A stretch of 64,000 bases of DNA, taken from positions 178,691-242,690 of the forward strand of contig OENT01000072.1 of NCBI GenBank assembly GCA_900239685.1, written 5' to 3'. This document shows positions 23,681 to 35,717 of this stretch, one piece after another; the stretch's first letter is position 1, and each line of letters begins with the position of its first letter. The notes beneath the pieces are model-generated. The model worked only from the letters and a program-made list of their open reading frames with translations, did not search any database and was not told the DNA's origin. Origin of the DNA: Rotaria macrura. Taxonomy: Eukaryota; Rotifera; Eurotatoria; Philodinida; Philodinidae. Made by a program: the position numbers and the translations under genes.

Positions 23681-26600
23681 TCTTTTTGTGTACTCAAAAA
23701 GTGAGTACACTACTAAAATCGGTAAGTGTGTCCGTCCGTCCGTTTATTCGATAACTTTTCACAATTACATTCGATTGAGTTGAAATTTTGTGCACAGAAT
23801 TGCTCATCAATATCTAGGTCAAGTTCGAAGATGAGAAGGATCCGTCGAGAAATGGCTGAGCTATTGAAAAAATTGTCATTTTTCACCAAACCATCCCTGA
23901 GGGGTGGTACAGGGATTTTTTCAAAAAAAACTTTTTTCTCAGAATTATCCACAAGATATATAAATCGACTCAGTTTTTAACGCTGATTCTGAATCTGATT
24001 TCAGTTTTAAAAAAAATCGTAGTTTTCTAACGAAACATTGACTGAAAAAAGGTCTCAAATGCACAAAAACTGCATCTAGAAACCAAATTGCCTAGATATG
24101 TCTCAGATGACCAGCATTTTGGGAGTTTGCCAAAAAGGTCTCCCAAGATACTTCATCCGTGCACTCATTCTAGGATGACTGATTTGTCTCATTCACTTTT
24201 TGAAGTACACATAACTCTCGGACATAAGTCCGAAGTTTCCGCATTTATTTGAAACTAGAAGCGTTAAGAAATTTGAAAATTTTCTTATCATATCTACTAC
24301 CGAGACATCATCATCAATGTTAGAAGATTTTTACGAGAAATATTCTATTTCGTTGAAACTAGTTTTAGATTTCGAATAATGACAGAATTTCGAATTTGTG
24401 AACTGCTGCTGTTCTCCTGAAAGCCCGGTGTTTTCGTTGCCGTGTCACAGACCACAAATCCACATGTTGAAAATTCATGCTTTTGGTACTTTTTGACCCA
24501 TTTTGTGTAGTTATCTTATGATAAGAAGTTTTTCATTGTCATGTCTAAATTGTTTTTGCTTTATAATTTAATTTTTCTCATGCAACTGAGTAGAATACTG
24601 CTATTTCTATGATAAAGAAGTCTTGGCAATAAAACGTCTCTCCTGTGGTCAATGTTTCATGTTGGAGAGATTTTCAAGTTGCCAGATGAGTTCGTAGTTA
24701 TTGAAAAACTCCATCGAATCGAAAACACAAGAGAATATCTTGGGCCACATATTGCAACGACTAATATCATGAAAACGTAGATATTAATTCGGTGTATTAA
24801 TAATAAAAATAGGAAGTTTTCTCTTGGATGCGGCATAAAATTTCCTTGGATGTCAATCAAGACTTTGATTCTGATATGAAAATCTCGTTGTTTGAACCCA
24901 AATTTTGATGCTGTTCTTTTGGATCTTATATTTACTCACATTATTTCAGTGAAATAAAGTATTTTATCGAAGATGTTATTCTCTCAAGCAATAATAATTA
25001 TTAGATTTTTCTTCAACCGAGGAGAATAATCTTTGAAAAGAGCTTCCTTTGAGATCTGCTCCGTCGAACAGTTGAATCTTTCGACTTTTAACATTTTTCG
25101 AGACAGAATTATGCTCAGACCGAGAAGACTTTTCAATTTTAACTTCAAGTATAATCAATGAGAAATATGGTGTTCACCCGATTGAGGTCTTTTAAGTCGA
25201 AGAAACAATACCAACGATGTGACAGTTCGTTTTTAAAAATGCGGTTAGAGGTTAATTCTTGAAAATAATCTAGATAAGAAACATAGGAGAGCGGTTTATG
25301 AAGAGTCATGTCGATTGTATATTCGATAAACGTATTTATCCGGCCATAGACTATACTAGACTAGTTAAACAATCCATCGATTACTATTGAAGTAAAAATT
25401 TCAGATGAACTATTCGATGATGACTTAATTTCGCAAAATCAACGGGTGAACTTTTTGAAGAACATTCGCTATTGATTTTATTAAGAAACCAATGAAAACA
25501 ACAGGAATTTAACGGAGGTTTTCCATGGATTAGGATGAACGAGAACAAGATAGTCGTTGGTGAATAGTTTTCTGTTTATTAGTTAGAATGTATTTCGATC
25601 TTTTATTTTGGTTTCAAGGTTCGATCTTCATTGGACATTAAAGGCCAGTGTTTAACATAGCCAAAGATTCATAAAAACAAGTATCTGGATTTCGTTAATG
25701 CTGATATCTCAATCAAAGAATTGAATAAGAAAGGGTCAATTTGCTATTGAGAGAGTCGATGGATACATCGGCTATTAAAATGATGTAAACATCAGTGTTC
25801 GCCAGTGTGAAAACATGTTTAAAAGAAGAATAACTGTTGTTCTTCGTCGTAGATTCTAAAATACGAATTGATTTTCTTTGAGAGACGAAAGTTCATCTGA
25901 AGTGTCCGTAGTTAATAGAATAAAAAGACGAATCTGAATAAGTTCGTTTTTCTTCTTGAATAGTCAGTCAGGGCTTTGTTCTGATGGATATGCCAGGTGA
26001 ACGGTGATTATACCGTTCAGTTGATTCCTTTCCAATCAACGCCGATGAATACTCATGTGAAGAAAGAAGAAAAAAGTATGTGAGCTTAAGCAAAAATCGA
26101 TTAAAATTTGTTAATGATTAATTAAAATAGATTCAAGTCGATCTCTGTGGTTGATAAAGAAAATGGAAGCGAACCGGAACCATTAGTTTTTAATTTATCT
26201 TAACCGGAAGCGGAAGGCGAATCGAGAAATAATAGAGCATAGAGCCGGAACCGGAATAGTTACAAGCCAAACCTTTTTACTTCTAACTGCAAAGCTGATC
26301 AAGTGTTGAATGATTCAGCCGTGGAAGAAGAATTTCGTTTGAAAACGTATGATGTAACTGTTCGACAATTCACAATCCGACTTTCCAATATTTATATCGT
26401 AGAATAGCGAGGTTTTACCGCCAAACTCATTTTCCCTGTAAAATGCAAGCCTTGATGATAAAAAGAGCAACGCTGGTTTAGGGACATATCACACAGAAGC
26501 ATGACGCAAACCATTTGTTATCTAAATAGTCTTTCGCCTCAATTTTTCAATGGAAAACAACATTTACCCCAGGCAATGCCTAATCATTTGAATAAATCCT

Positions 26601-26950
26601 TGTCTTTCATAAAATGACGTTATTTTATTGAATATTCCAAGATAAAATGATTGAACTTTAGTCAGTATTATTTGCAAACAATAGAGATAATTACCAAAAC
26701 AAATCGTATAAAATTATTCTAAATCGAACTAAGAACGAATTTCATGGTTGAATTTATTTTTAATTTTACATGTCGAACATTTTACAGTTTCCTTATAGAA
26801 TTTATGATTAAAACAAATCGTAAACAAAATTCATATCCAAATTCATAAACGATTGTTCTCGGATATTTTACAAATTGACGGTTGATTTAAAATATTGTTC
26901 ACAGAAACGAGTAGTCTCTTTGCTGAATGCTGCTAGGGAATGGCAGAGTA

Positions 26951-26953
<3 letters not shown>

Positions 26954-26984
<31 letters not shown>
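26954..26984 (+). repeat. GA dinucleotide microsatellite
   Basis: Uninterrupted GA repeat of about 31 bases in gene-free DNA. Confidence 0.95.
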
Positions 26985-26987
<3 letters not shown>

Positions 26988-28936
26988 GTGAAAATAAAAA
27001 GAGTATTCATATTCTCTGCATGTCGTTTATGATATGACTTTACGCATTAAACCTACGATTTATTTACATAAATACCTATGGAAGTTTGTTTTTTTTTCAC
27101 TTGATTAGACTTTCTTAGATGTTATTCAGCGTGACTCAATTCACGATAATTTATGTCCCATGAAGATTGTTCAGTATTGACCGTCTAGTTTTTCATAAAT
27201 TTATAAACTAATTCAAAGTAGGAATAGAAGCGAAGGGAAGAAAGCTGTCGATGAAATAGAATTCTCGTTAATGATTAGTATGAGACAAGCTTTCATTTCG
27301 TTCGTTGATTATTCATATAAGTAGGTAGATACAATAATCAGACACTACGGCATTTCAATGGTTGAATTGATGGATATTTTCATCCTTGTCATGTGAAAGT
27401 TAGTGTTCCCTATGATTTACATTGCCCAAGGATATTCATAGATGTCTGCTTTCATAATGATTTAATCAGCAAAGCTGATTTGCTACAGATAAATTATTTG
27501 ATTTCTATCACATGAACGATGTCATTGATGTCTATATTTAAAAACCGAAGCTCTATCTTGCTATTTTTACAATCAAAGCATAGACTGGAATAGAATTCAG
27601 TTAAATAATTGGAATGTTTCGTTTTCTATTATTGATGAGGCAGACATATTAAAAATTGGAAATAGACAATTGAGCATGAATAGAATTTATTGAATAACTG
27701 TGAGAAAACCGCAATTCGAATGTTAACCAGCAATTTCGTGAGAACACAAAAACAACAAAATAACTCGTTTACTGAAAAGATTCGAGACAACATTAGTAGA
27801 AGTGTAGTGGAAAATCAAATATGTCTAACGTTTCCTATCGATAGATATCTATTCTTATTATTTCTATTCATCAATAGACAGTGAAAGTTCACTTCTTGCT
27901 TTCTATCTGCATCATTCATCTGGCAAATCATCGAAAAACATCACAGACAAATCTTTGGAATGCAATCTCATCGTTTTTATGAAATATGACTCGATGAATC
28001 ATTTTCAGCCTATTCGGTTATTTCAATTAATCAACATTGAATATTATTGTTTTAGTTCACTCGGGAAAGACAATAGATTTCAACATAAAGCCACAATTAA
28101 GTTAGACTTGTTTCAACAAGAATCTGTTATGTTTAAAACATAACTTTTTATGCTCTCGATTTAATATCTTGCTTAATGAAGTGCCCAACTGTTTTCTATT
28201 GAACAAGAAAAGAAAGAAAAGCTGTGAACGAATTGTAGTGAAGCAGAAGCTTATTAGTGCTCAGAAATATTTTAATATCTGTCAATGTAAGAAGAAGAAA
28301 AACCCTTCGGTAGTCATATTGATATCATAATTAACATCTAGCCGTTTGATTTCGTTGGGAATTGTTTCTATAATGAAATAATCTATTGATAAAACATGCT
28401 ATGCAAACATATGTTCTGTATATAAATCCTCTTATTAATTTAGATGTTTCTTTGTTTTGTCTTGATTGGTTTTTTATTTAGATTGTAAATGAAACCGATT
28501 CATATTCTCTTAGTATAAATGTTGATCTGAATATGGAATCATGACATATTTATTCCGAAAATGTTCTCTCGTTAAGTAGTTCTTTCTAAAAGACTCGGTA
28601 TTTCCATGATTGTGCAACGTGTTCTAATGATGCAGAACCTAAAAACGAGACTGAACTCTCAATTATTATTGGAATGAAACCAATGCAGAATATTGAAAAT
28701 ACAACATGATTTTTCTCTTTTCTCCGTCTCATTATTTTTTCTATATATGTAAAACGAAGTTAACGAACATTGCATTATTAAAATTGCTCGGCATGAGGAT
28801 GTTTGTCAGAAGTTTTACTGAAGAAAGAAAAACAGTTTGATCTGCCAGTTTTAATTAGATGAGAAAATAAAGAAAGTTGAGATAATGAGAGAAGAGACAC
28901 ATAGAGAGTGAATTATGTCACTAGTTTTATCCTCCC

Positions 28937-28944
28937 TATAAATA
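28937..28944 (+). promoter_or_regulatory. Candidate TATA box for the neuropeptide gene
   Basis: TATAAATA in a GC-flanked setting (CCTCCC before, GGCC after) on the coding strand, 375 bp upstream of the neuropeptide ATG. If used, transcription would start near 28970 and the leader would be about 350 nt, possibly spliced. The assignment rests on motif and position only. Confidence 0.4.
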
Positions 28945-29318
28945 GGCCAGTCTTTTAGTGCAAGAGAATGGATTTACATTAATAACCATATACTACCTTT
29001 TTAATTTGATTCACAGAAAAAATTATCGACCGTAGGTGTAAACTAACTATTAACTAACAACTAGAACAGTGCATATAAGTGGTCTTGAGAATAGACAATA
29101 AAGACAAAGAAAAGTATTTGTTTGCGTGCCAATCAAGTCATTTATGTATTGTCGATGTAGTGTTGAGTAAATATACATTTTTAAGGTTTTTTTTTCATAT
29201 TTTCCACTTGATTCAAATAAGACCGTTCAGGGTTGAAGCGATTGATTAGTGATGAATACTTGTGAGAAACGGAATTATTTTAGATTTCTTCACATATATC
29301 TTATAGCGGCAATCAAAA

Positions 29319-29653
29319 ATGCTTAAAGCACTTTGCACATGTATCGCTTTGCTTGTTATTGTGGCCAGTTTATGTTCGAATAATGTCGAAAGTCGAATAG
29401 TTCATGGAGTAAGTTTTTCTTTTCTTTGTTTATGTTGAAAAGAATCCAGTGAAATATTTAGAAATTTGAAGATATGCCATTATCTCAATATGATATTCTT
29501 CGTTTGGCTAAAGAGAACCTGAACAGTGAAAATAGCAATGAAGAAGAAGATGACGACGACGACGACTACATACACACAAAACGAAAAAGTGAACTTCTAT
29601 CATCGCTATACGGTTTACCTTACGCACTCGTGGGTAAACGAAATGCTAAATAA
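29319..29653 (+). CDS. Pdf: PDF/PDH-like amidated neuropeptide precursor
   Basis: Two exons, 29319-29408 and 29462-29653, joined across a 53-nt intron (GTAAGT donor, TTTAG acceptor) in phase 0, giving a complete 93-residue secreted precursor. Residues 1-25 form a signal peptide with a hydrophobic core ending near NVES. An acidic spacer follows, with a run of Glu and Asp at about 57-66. Lys70-Arg71 is a dibasic cleavage site, followed by Lys72, the peptide SELLSSLYGLPYALV (73-87), Gly88 as amide donor and Lys89-Arg90. Pigment-dispersing hormone of crustaceans (NSELINSLLGLPKVMNDA, amidated) shares SEL, SL and GLP at the same spacing, and its precursors have the same order: signal, spacer, dibasic site, single C-terminal peptide, Gly. 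The two-exon structure, processing sites and motif make a neuropeptide very likely. PDF membership is an inference from a short match, and the predicted peptide is two to three residues shorter than typical. Confidence 0.82.
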
Positions 29654-32231
29654 ATATAAAATCGAATGTCGTTTATGCACATTGTTTTCTCTCTTTTCCT
29701 TTCTTCGATTGTGCATGTTTAATAGCATAATATGAAAAAAGAAAATCTCTTATGAAAAACTTTAATAAATCGATTCTGTCGGCCAGAAAGAAGCCAAAAC
29801 AAACTCGAATATATCTCACTGTCTTTCTCGATAATATTTCACTTAAAATACCCTTCCAACTAGAATCTATACTGATCGAAGCACATCGAAACTGATCGGC
29901 AACATAAGAGCAAAACAATCATTCAGCTCTCATTCAAAGCGATAGATGTCATATTAATCTTTTACTCGTATAAATTAGAAATAGTTAGTTCGAGCTTCAT
30001 CCATCCCATTACTTCTACAGCCAGTATATTGTTGATTATATTGATCAGGTATTCGTATCTCATTAACACTATGAACTACTTAATTCATCTTGATCAAGTC
30101 TGTTTAGTTAATAAGTAAAAGAAAAATTCCAAGAATTTCTCGTTAACAAAAATAATTCACTTAGATCTTTTCCTCACACTCAATATCACGTGAACAAATC
30201 GTCAGAAAACACGATAGATAATTAGTTATTGAGTTAGAGCATTCTCATGATTGCAATGTTTTATTCATCGATGTTGCATGAAGTCATCTTGAATACGATA
30301 AAATATTTAGATTCAATTTTCTTACATATACGATTACTCAACAATTGTTCGATAAGAATAATTATTTCAGATGAATGAAAAACCTATTCTTACGGCTAAA
30401 TAAAATTTCTTGTGCTAACCTTGCCAATGCTCATGTTCTTGAACATTCATTGTACTTCGAAGATGATAATTAACAACGCTCGCAACCATAACAGCATACG
30501 GAGATTTGTGTTTTATTTTCTTAGTTAATAAAATCTTCTTTCGCAGCAAGCAGCATGGGTCAAGAAGTCTTATTTCTCCGCGTACCTTAATAAGCACCGA
30601 AGACTCATCGAAGGAATTAATGCAAGATAAAGTCGATGTACCAAGACACGACTTCCACTGATAGATAATTCATCGTCTCGTTTCAAACATATTCCCTTCA
30701 GATTTGATCGGAACTACTAGTCACTAGCACGTGGGATACTTTCCGATGAAAGCCAATGCTTTTGGTTTTAAAAATTATTCAGGAAACTGTCTGCTGATGA
30801 ATGCTAGCAGTAAAACTCGTTTGATTTTTGTTTGCATCAAATGGATTAATCGCATCAAATATTATTTTCTGAAGAAAAACTATGTAAAATTAAGTCTAAT
30901 TAACGTACTTGAGATAATAATTTCATTTCATTCACGAGCCTCAACGTTGTCGTGCTGCGGATCGTATTGTTTCATATTGTCTCGGGGATGATGTATCGAC
31001 GGTTGAACATCACTTCGAAACAAGAAATAAGATTTAATCAATCTGGTTTCATTTTTAACCTGGCCGAGAAAACATGTTATGATCGTGGTGAGCTATAATC
31101 TCGCTAAACTAGAATCTAACATATAATCAATTAGAGCAAAGGAAAAGACAAGAGTTATTATGACCGAAGAACCGTCTACTTCTCCTAATGAAATTAACAC
31201 TGATGGCAGAGATTGACTTCAGTAGCACCTAAAATCCAACCACGTGTCAGCACGTTCATATTCAATATCGATTAACTATTAAAATATTGGCTCCTACATC
31301 TGTCATTTTGACTAATAGAAAATGAACTTTTAATCGATAAGCATTCGGCAAAGAATAAAATAAAAATGTGAAAGTTTTGCTGCGACTAAGAGTTCTTGAT
31401 GACTCAATGGATGATGACGAACGTGTTGAACTTAACAGAAGCTTTAGAAGCGTGCATTTTTAGTGAAAACTAAAAACTATTGACTAGTATAAGTATTTGA
31501 ACGGTGATCACTAAGGCTATTACTGCTACTGCTGCTGTCTATGTTGATACTAAATATTGATGTTGATGAAATCGCTTTCATTGTTAATTATTGAAATACA
31601 ATATGAATAAATTTTATATTCGTCACAAATCATCTGAATAGATGTTATCTGAGTGAAAATCCTCAACTACAATTGAATCCTCATCATTTGATTCAACCTC
31701 CGATAAACGTATTGCATGGAAGTGTTCGGATTCTTTTCACTTTCAACCAAGAAACTAACAAAGAAAAGTTTTCATTGTTCTCATTTATTTTCAACAACGC
31801 CGTCACATAAATATAAACAACATCCTACTGGAAATTTTGAAATCATCATCTCATGATCAGTAATGCTGTTTATCCGAGACAAATCCTCATCGTATTTAAA
31901 ATATAATCCTTGTTATTGGTTAATTTGCATCTATCTCGTTGATTTGTGATGCTGTCAAGAACAGAGGAAAAGAAAATAAACTATGGAAAGAAGTCTCGGC
32001 ATAGGCAGTTGGTTTTCGTGTACATCTGCATATCATCAAACTCATTCGGTATCAGAAAAAATAACAAAGAAGAAATCACTTTCTCTTCTTCTCTTTTCTT
32101 TTATCGATATTTTCAACAACACAAAAACAAAACTAACTCATATGGAAAACTTCTTTATCCTAAAGTTGAAAACAGAGTAGTTCGAAATCGTATAAAACAT
32201 GAATAGAAATGCAGAGATATAAAACATTTAT
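29654..32231. other. Intergenic region between the neuropeptide gene and the unknown 324-aa gene
   Basis: About 2.6 kb. A possible AATAAA polyadenylation signal for the neuropeptide transcript lies near 29763. The rest is AT-rich with no gene or obvious repeat. Confidence 0.5.
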
Positions 32232-33473
32232 TCATTGAAACATTGTAAAAAGATGTTCAGATGATGATAAGGCACTACGAAAGGATAAGAAATCGTCATC
32301 ATTCAAATCGCGTCTCTGCTGCGTATTGTTCATGGACACTGTTGCAAGTTGAACAAGTTTAGTCAATTGTTCGATTCGTTGTTCTATTGAAAATCGAAGA
32401 CGACTTATGAGAGAACGACATGCGGGTATTTGACTTATTTTTAATAGTAGCGATAGGCTTTCGATTGTAGCTGATAACGATGAATATCTAAACAGAAAAC
32501 AAGAGAAGATCCATCAGCGAGTCAGTGAAGTCCGTTTTATAGAACTCTTCGTTTCTACTCCTTTACCGTGCTTCAAGTAGTTCAGCATCACGCGGTATGA
32601 CAGCACTCGTCCGTTCTATACGATCTGTTTTTGACTTCAATTTATCTATTTGATTTCGAAAATCGTCAATTAAATTTCCATTTTCATTGAATTGTGTGAT
32701 GACGTGATTCATTTTACTTAAATCCAATAAACGTGAATGAAGATCGTTCGAGTCATTGACTATATCACGATCACAACATAATCTATTTAAACATAAGTAT
32801 ACAATATTAATATAGAATGAAGACAATTAGTATAATCTGTAAGTATTATCGTGTGAAATAAAACCTTCACCTGACTGTTTCTATTGTCTCATCGAGTTCG
32901 TCGGAGTTTTCTTCATTTGAATCTTCAACAATTGAGTCTAGTTGTGTTGGTCGTATAGTTAAAGATGAATTTAGATTCTTAGTCGATGAATCGAACTCTT
33001 CGAGAGTTATTTGTTGAATAGTGTCACCATCGATGTGATTATTTTCATTGTCATCGTAGGAGGGCTCGATTTTAATTATACATGAACTTGGAATAATATA
33101 ATGATCATATTCATTATTTAAGAGTGTCGTTTCAGGTAATAAATACGATTGGTCTTTAATATCGATTGGATACTGTACTATCATCGATGAATTAAGAATA
33201 TTGCAATTTTCGTCAACTTTTTCCGATTGTCTGTTATGCGTACTACCGTTTGAAGTAGTTCTTGGTAAACTTGAATAGAAAAGAAATATTCTCCGTTCTT
33301 TTAATTATTGACTTAGTCGACGATAAAAAAAACTCAATAACATCGTATAGATCATCGTAATTCACTCACTTCGATCGATGATTACGTTGTTTTTTTGTTT
33401 TTCTGCTTTGTTTTACAACAGCAAAACAACTTCGCCATGACCAACGATGTCGGTTACTATCGGTTTCACTCAT
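32232..33473 (-). CDS. Unrecognised 324-aa protein, four exons
   Basis: Four exons, 33370-33473, 32871-33269, 32567-32782 and 32232-32487, join in phase across introns of 100, 88 and 79 nt, from ATG 33473 to TGA at 32232-32234. The N-terminus is basic (WSWRSCFAVVKQ then KTKKQRNHR). A central acidic, probably disordered segment runs from about residue 80 to 170, with DSNEENSDELDETIE near its end. The C-terminal half is charged and helical, with a probable coiled coil (DDFRNQIDKLKSKTDRIERT, around 208-227) and the helix SRLRFSIEQRIEQLTKLVQL near 270. There is no signal peptide or membrane span. The uninterrupted multi-exon frame is strong evidence of a real gene. I do not recognise the family; it may be rotifer-specific or a fast-evolving cytoskeletal or scaffold protein. 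Confidence 0.8.
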
Positions 33474-35159
33474 TAGATTATTGAAAAGAGAAAGCAGTCG
33501 ACCAATACAGTTATTAATATTACTATATTAATCAATATGTTTCCTATGTATATCTGTAAATTGATGTCTTGTTTACAATTAATCGCTATTCCGTTCTGTC
33601 AACTATGAATAGTAAGTTGTGTCTTGTAGTGCAACGATCAGCGCTCTTGTTCGAGCAGAAAGAGAGAAATAGAGTGAGTGATGGAATAGAGAGCAGAAAA
33701 AGAATAGAAAAGACTGAAGAGAAATATTAACGAACAACAAAGAAACGATGACAACATGATCCGATCTGTAGGGGAGAACTGACACGACCGACGAAAATAA
33801 GAGAATAGAATTTCGAGGACGTTAACCGCCGTCATCATTTTCTTGTTCACATTCACTCTTGTTCGGTTTAGTTTTTTAATTTCAACTGTCAATAGAAAAA
33901 ACAAGAAAAATAAGAATAGATTATATCAATCAGTCTCTGTTCGTTGCCGACGTTTCACTTGTTTTCAATATTCGCTAGTTGTTAGGCCTATTCAATGAAT
34001 CTTTGAACAGAAGATCATGACTATTGCTCATTTAACAAATGAACATTCTTCACACATCTGATTCCTCAGTTTCTGATCTACTTTTCTCACGTGATATTTA
34101 TCTTAACGGTTGCTAAATGAAAAATTCAGTGAACGTTCTCGTTCGTTCTTGCTTTTGCTTTTTATTTCTCTCTCTTGTAGATTTATGTGTGAAAATATTT
34201 CGAAAAAAAAGGAATAGAAAATTTACTTTTCATTGCTTGTTGACATTGAGACACGCCTATAATATTCGTCTTCGTTTTGTTGATGAAAACCGAAATATTG
34301 ATAGGATAGGGAGGGGTAACATAAAATAATTATCAATGAAATCATTATTGATAGCAAAAGTAATATGACAAAAAATAATATTGAACCTATCGCAATCATA
34401 TCGTGATTCATCAAGTTTCATCAATCATTCAACGGGTTTTTATTCGCTGCTTGTCTTTACTCGACCGTTTTATCTTTTCTATTACTTTATTTATCACTGC
34501 TTTGTTTGCATCGTCCCTCGTGTATCACTAAACATTCATCGGTATTCTCTCATTCTTTATCGTACTTGGGTTCGTAATATTTCCTTTAGTCCTTTTCTTC
34601 TTTTGATTTTAATCTTTCGAGTCGTTATTTTTATCTCGAAACAGCCATTGAGCGGTAGAACAAAAATAATATAAAAAAGACGAAAGAGGAGATCGAATTG
34701 CTTGAAATCTTCCAATTTATGGTTTTACTATAGTCTATGAGAGCAAACACATATGCCCGAATAAACGGTCTGCACCAATGAAATGTCGAGTTTTTTCACG
34801 TTCGAAAACGAAGAGTAGCGACTGGTTTCATTAATAGAAGTACCTCTCATTCGAATGAAATCTGATACGTCAATGTCTCTATTTGCTATGAACTCAGGGG
34901 AATAAATGACAGATGAAAGCTATTGAGAAAAAGATTTCTTTGTTCCCTTCTTTGCTATCAACATATGCCATCCACAGCTAATTTATGGAAATCTTACTGA
35001 GTAATTACTAGAAGTATATATTATCACATCGAAGACTTCGTGCGTTTTTTGGTTTTATTTCAAACAAAAGATTCGAATGTTCTGTTAAAGAGTGTTCAGT
35101 AAGAATGAAGACATACAGATCCCGAGACAAGGAGAGGCAAATCACAGTTCAATTGTTAT
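33474..35159. other. Intergenic region between the unknown gene and the SCP2 gene
   Basis: About 1.7 kb upstream of the unknown gene and downstream of the SCP2 gene. No coding exon or repeat is evident. Several open frames of 60-97 codons on both strands look random. Confidence 0.5.
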
Positions 35160-35717
35160 TCATAGTTTAGATTGTTCTTTGAATAGTGCGGACAGTTTTT
35201 GTGCTAGCATAACATTGCCTTTCACTTTGAGTTTGCCTTTAGCAAAAAGCTAGAAAAAAAAACACATGATGTAAGAAAAGACGCTGAGACTTAAAAATCA
35301 TACGGCAGTTGCATTTGCTTTGCCTGAAGCTAATTCAACGAAATCAGTATCGTCAACTGTAATTGTTACTTGAGCTTTTGTGTCTTCTTTTGGTTTACCT
35401 TCATAGACAATTCCTTGTTTACCATCGATAGCTTTTGGTCAAAACAAAAAACCAAAAGACAAATCTCTTTTTGAATATAATCAATATTTAAAATAAACTC
35501 CTACTCCAACTTCGCTGAAAGTTGCCATCTTTTGTTATGTCCACTAAAATGATGGCGCCTATTTTTTTCACGAGAGCCGGTTGATGTTTAACACGTTTGT
35601 CTATCTCATCAAAAGCACTCTTGGCTTTTAGTTCTACTGATGTTGAATTTTGATCCTTGAAAAAGTTAAATTAAATAATAAACTCACGAAAATTCAATAT
35701 TTTACATGTTTTGACAT
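35160..35717 (-). CDS. SCP2: Small SCP2-domain (sterol carrier protein 2) protein
   Basis: Four exons, 35706-35717, 35505-35655, 35304-35431 and 35160-35249, with introns of 50, 73 and 54 nt, encode 126 residues. The first exon is only 12 nt (MSKH). The protein is one SCP2 domain: KSAFDEIDKRV in the first helix, LVKKIGAIILVDITKDG in the first strands, VTITVDDTDFVELASGKANA in the middle and AKGKLKVKGNVMLAQKLSAL in the last strand and helix. SCP2 domains bind lipids in a hydrophobic tunnel and move sterols and acyl-CoAs, often in peroxisomes. The protein ends in SKL, the canonical PTS1 peroxisomal import signal, so peroxisomal location is likely. It lacks the thiolase domain of SCP-X and is the stand-alone form. 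Confidence 0.95.

Larger units (their letters stand above)
21405..29318. other. 7.9-kb gene-free, repeat-bearing region
   Basis: No gene is supported across this interval. It contains an inverted-repeat element (22471-22946), a GAGTCG-rich module between short inverted repeats (about 23495-23680), a CCGT-rich stretch and small hairpin just after it, a degenerate CCGGAA-rich stretch near 26165-26265, and a GA microsatellite (26954-26984). The right end probably includes the promoter of the neuropeptide gene. Confidence 0.6.
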
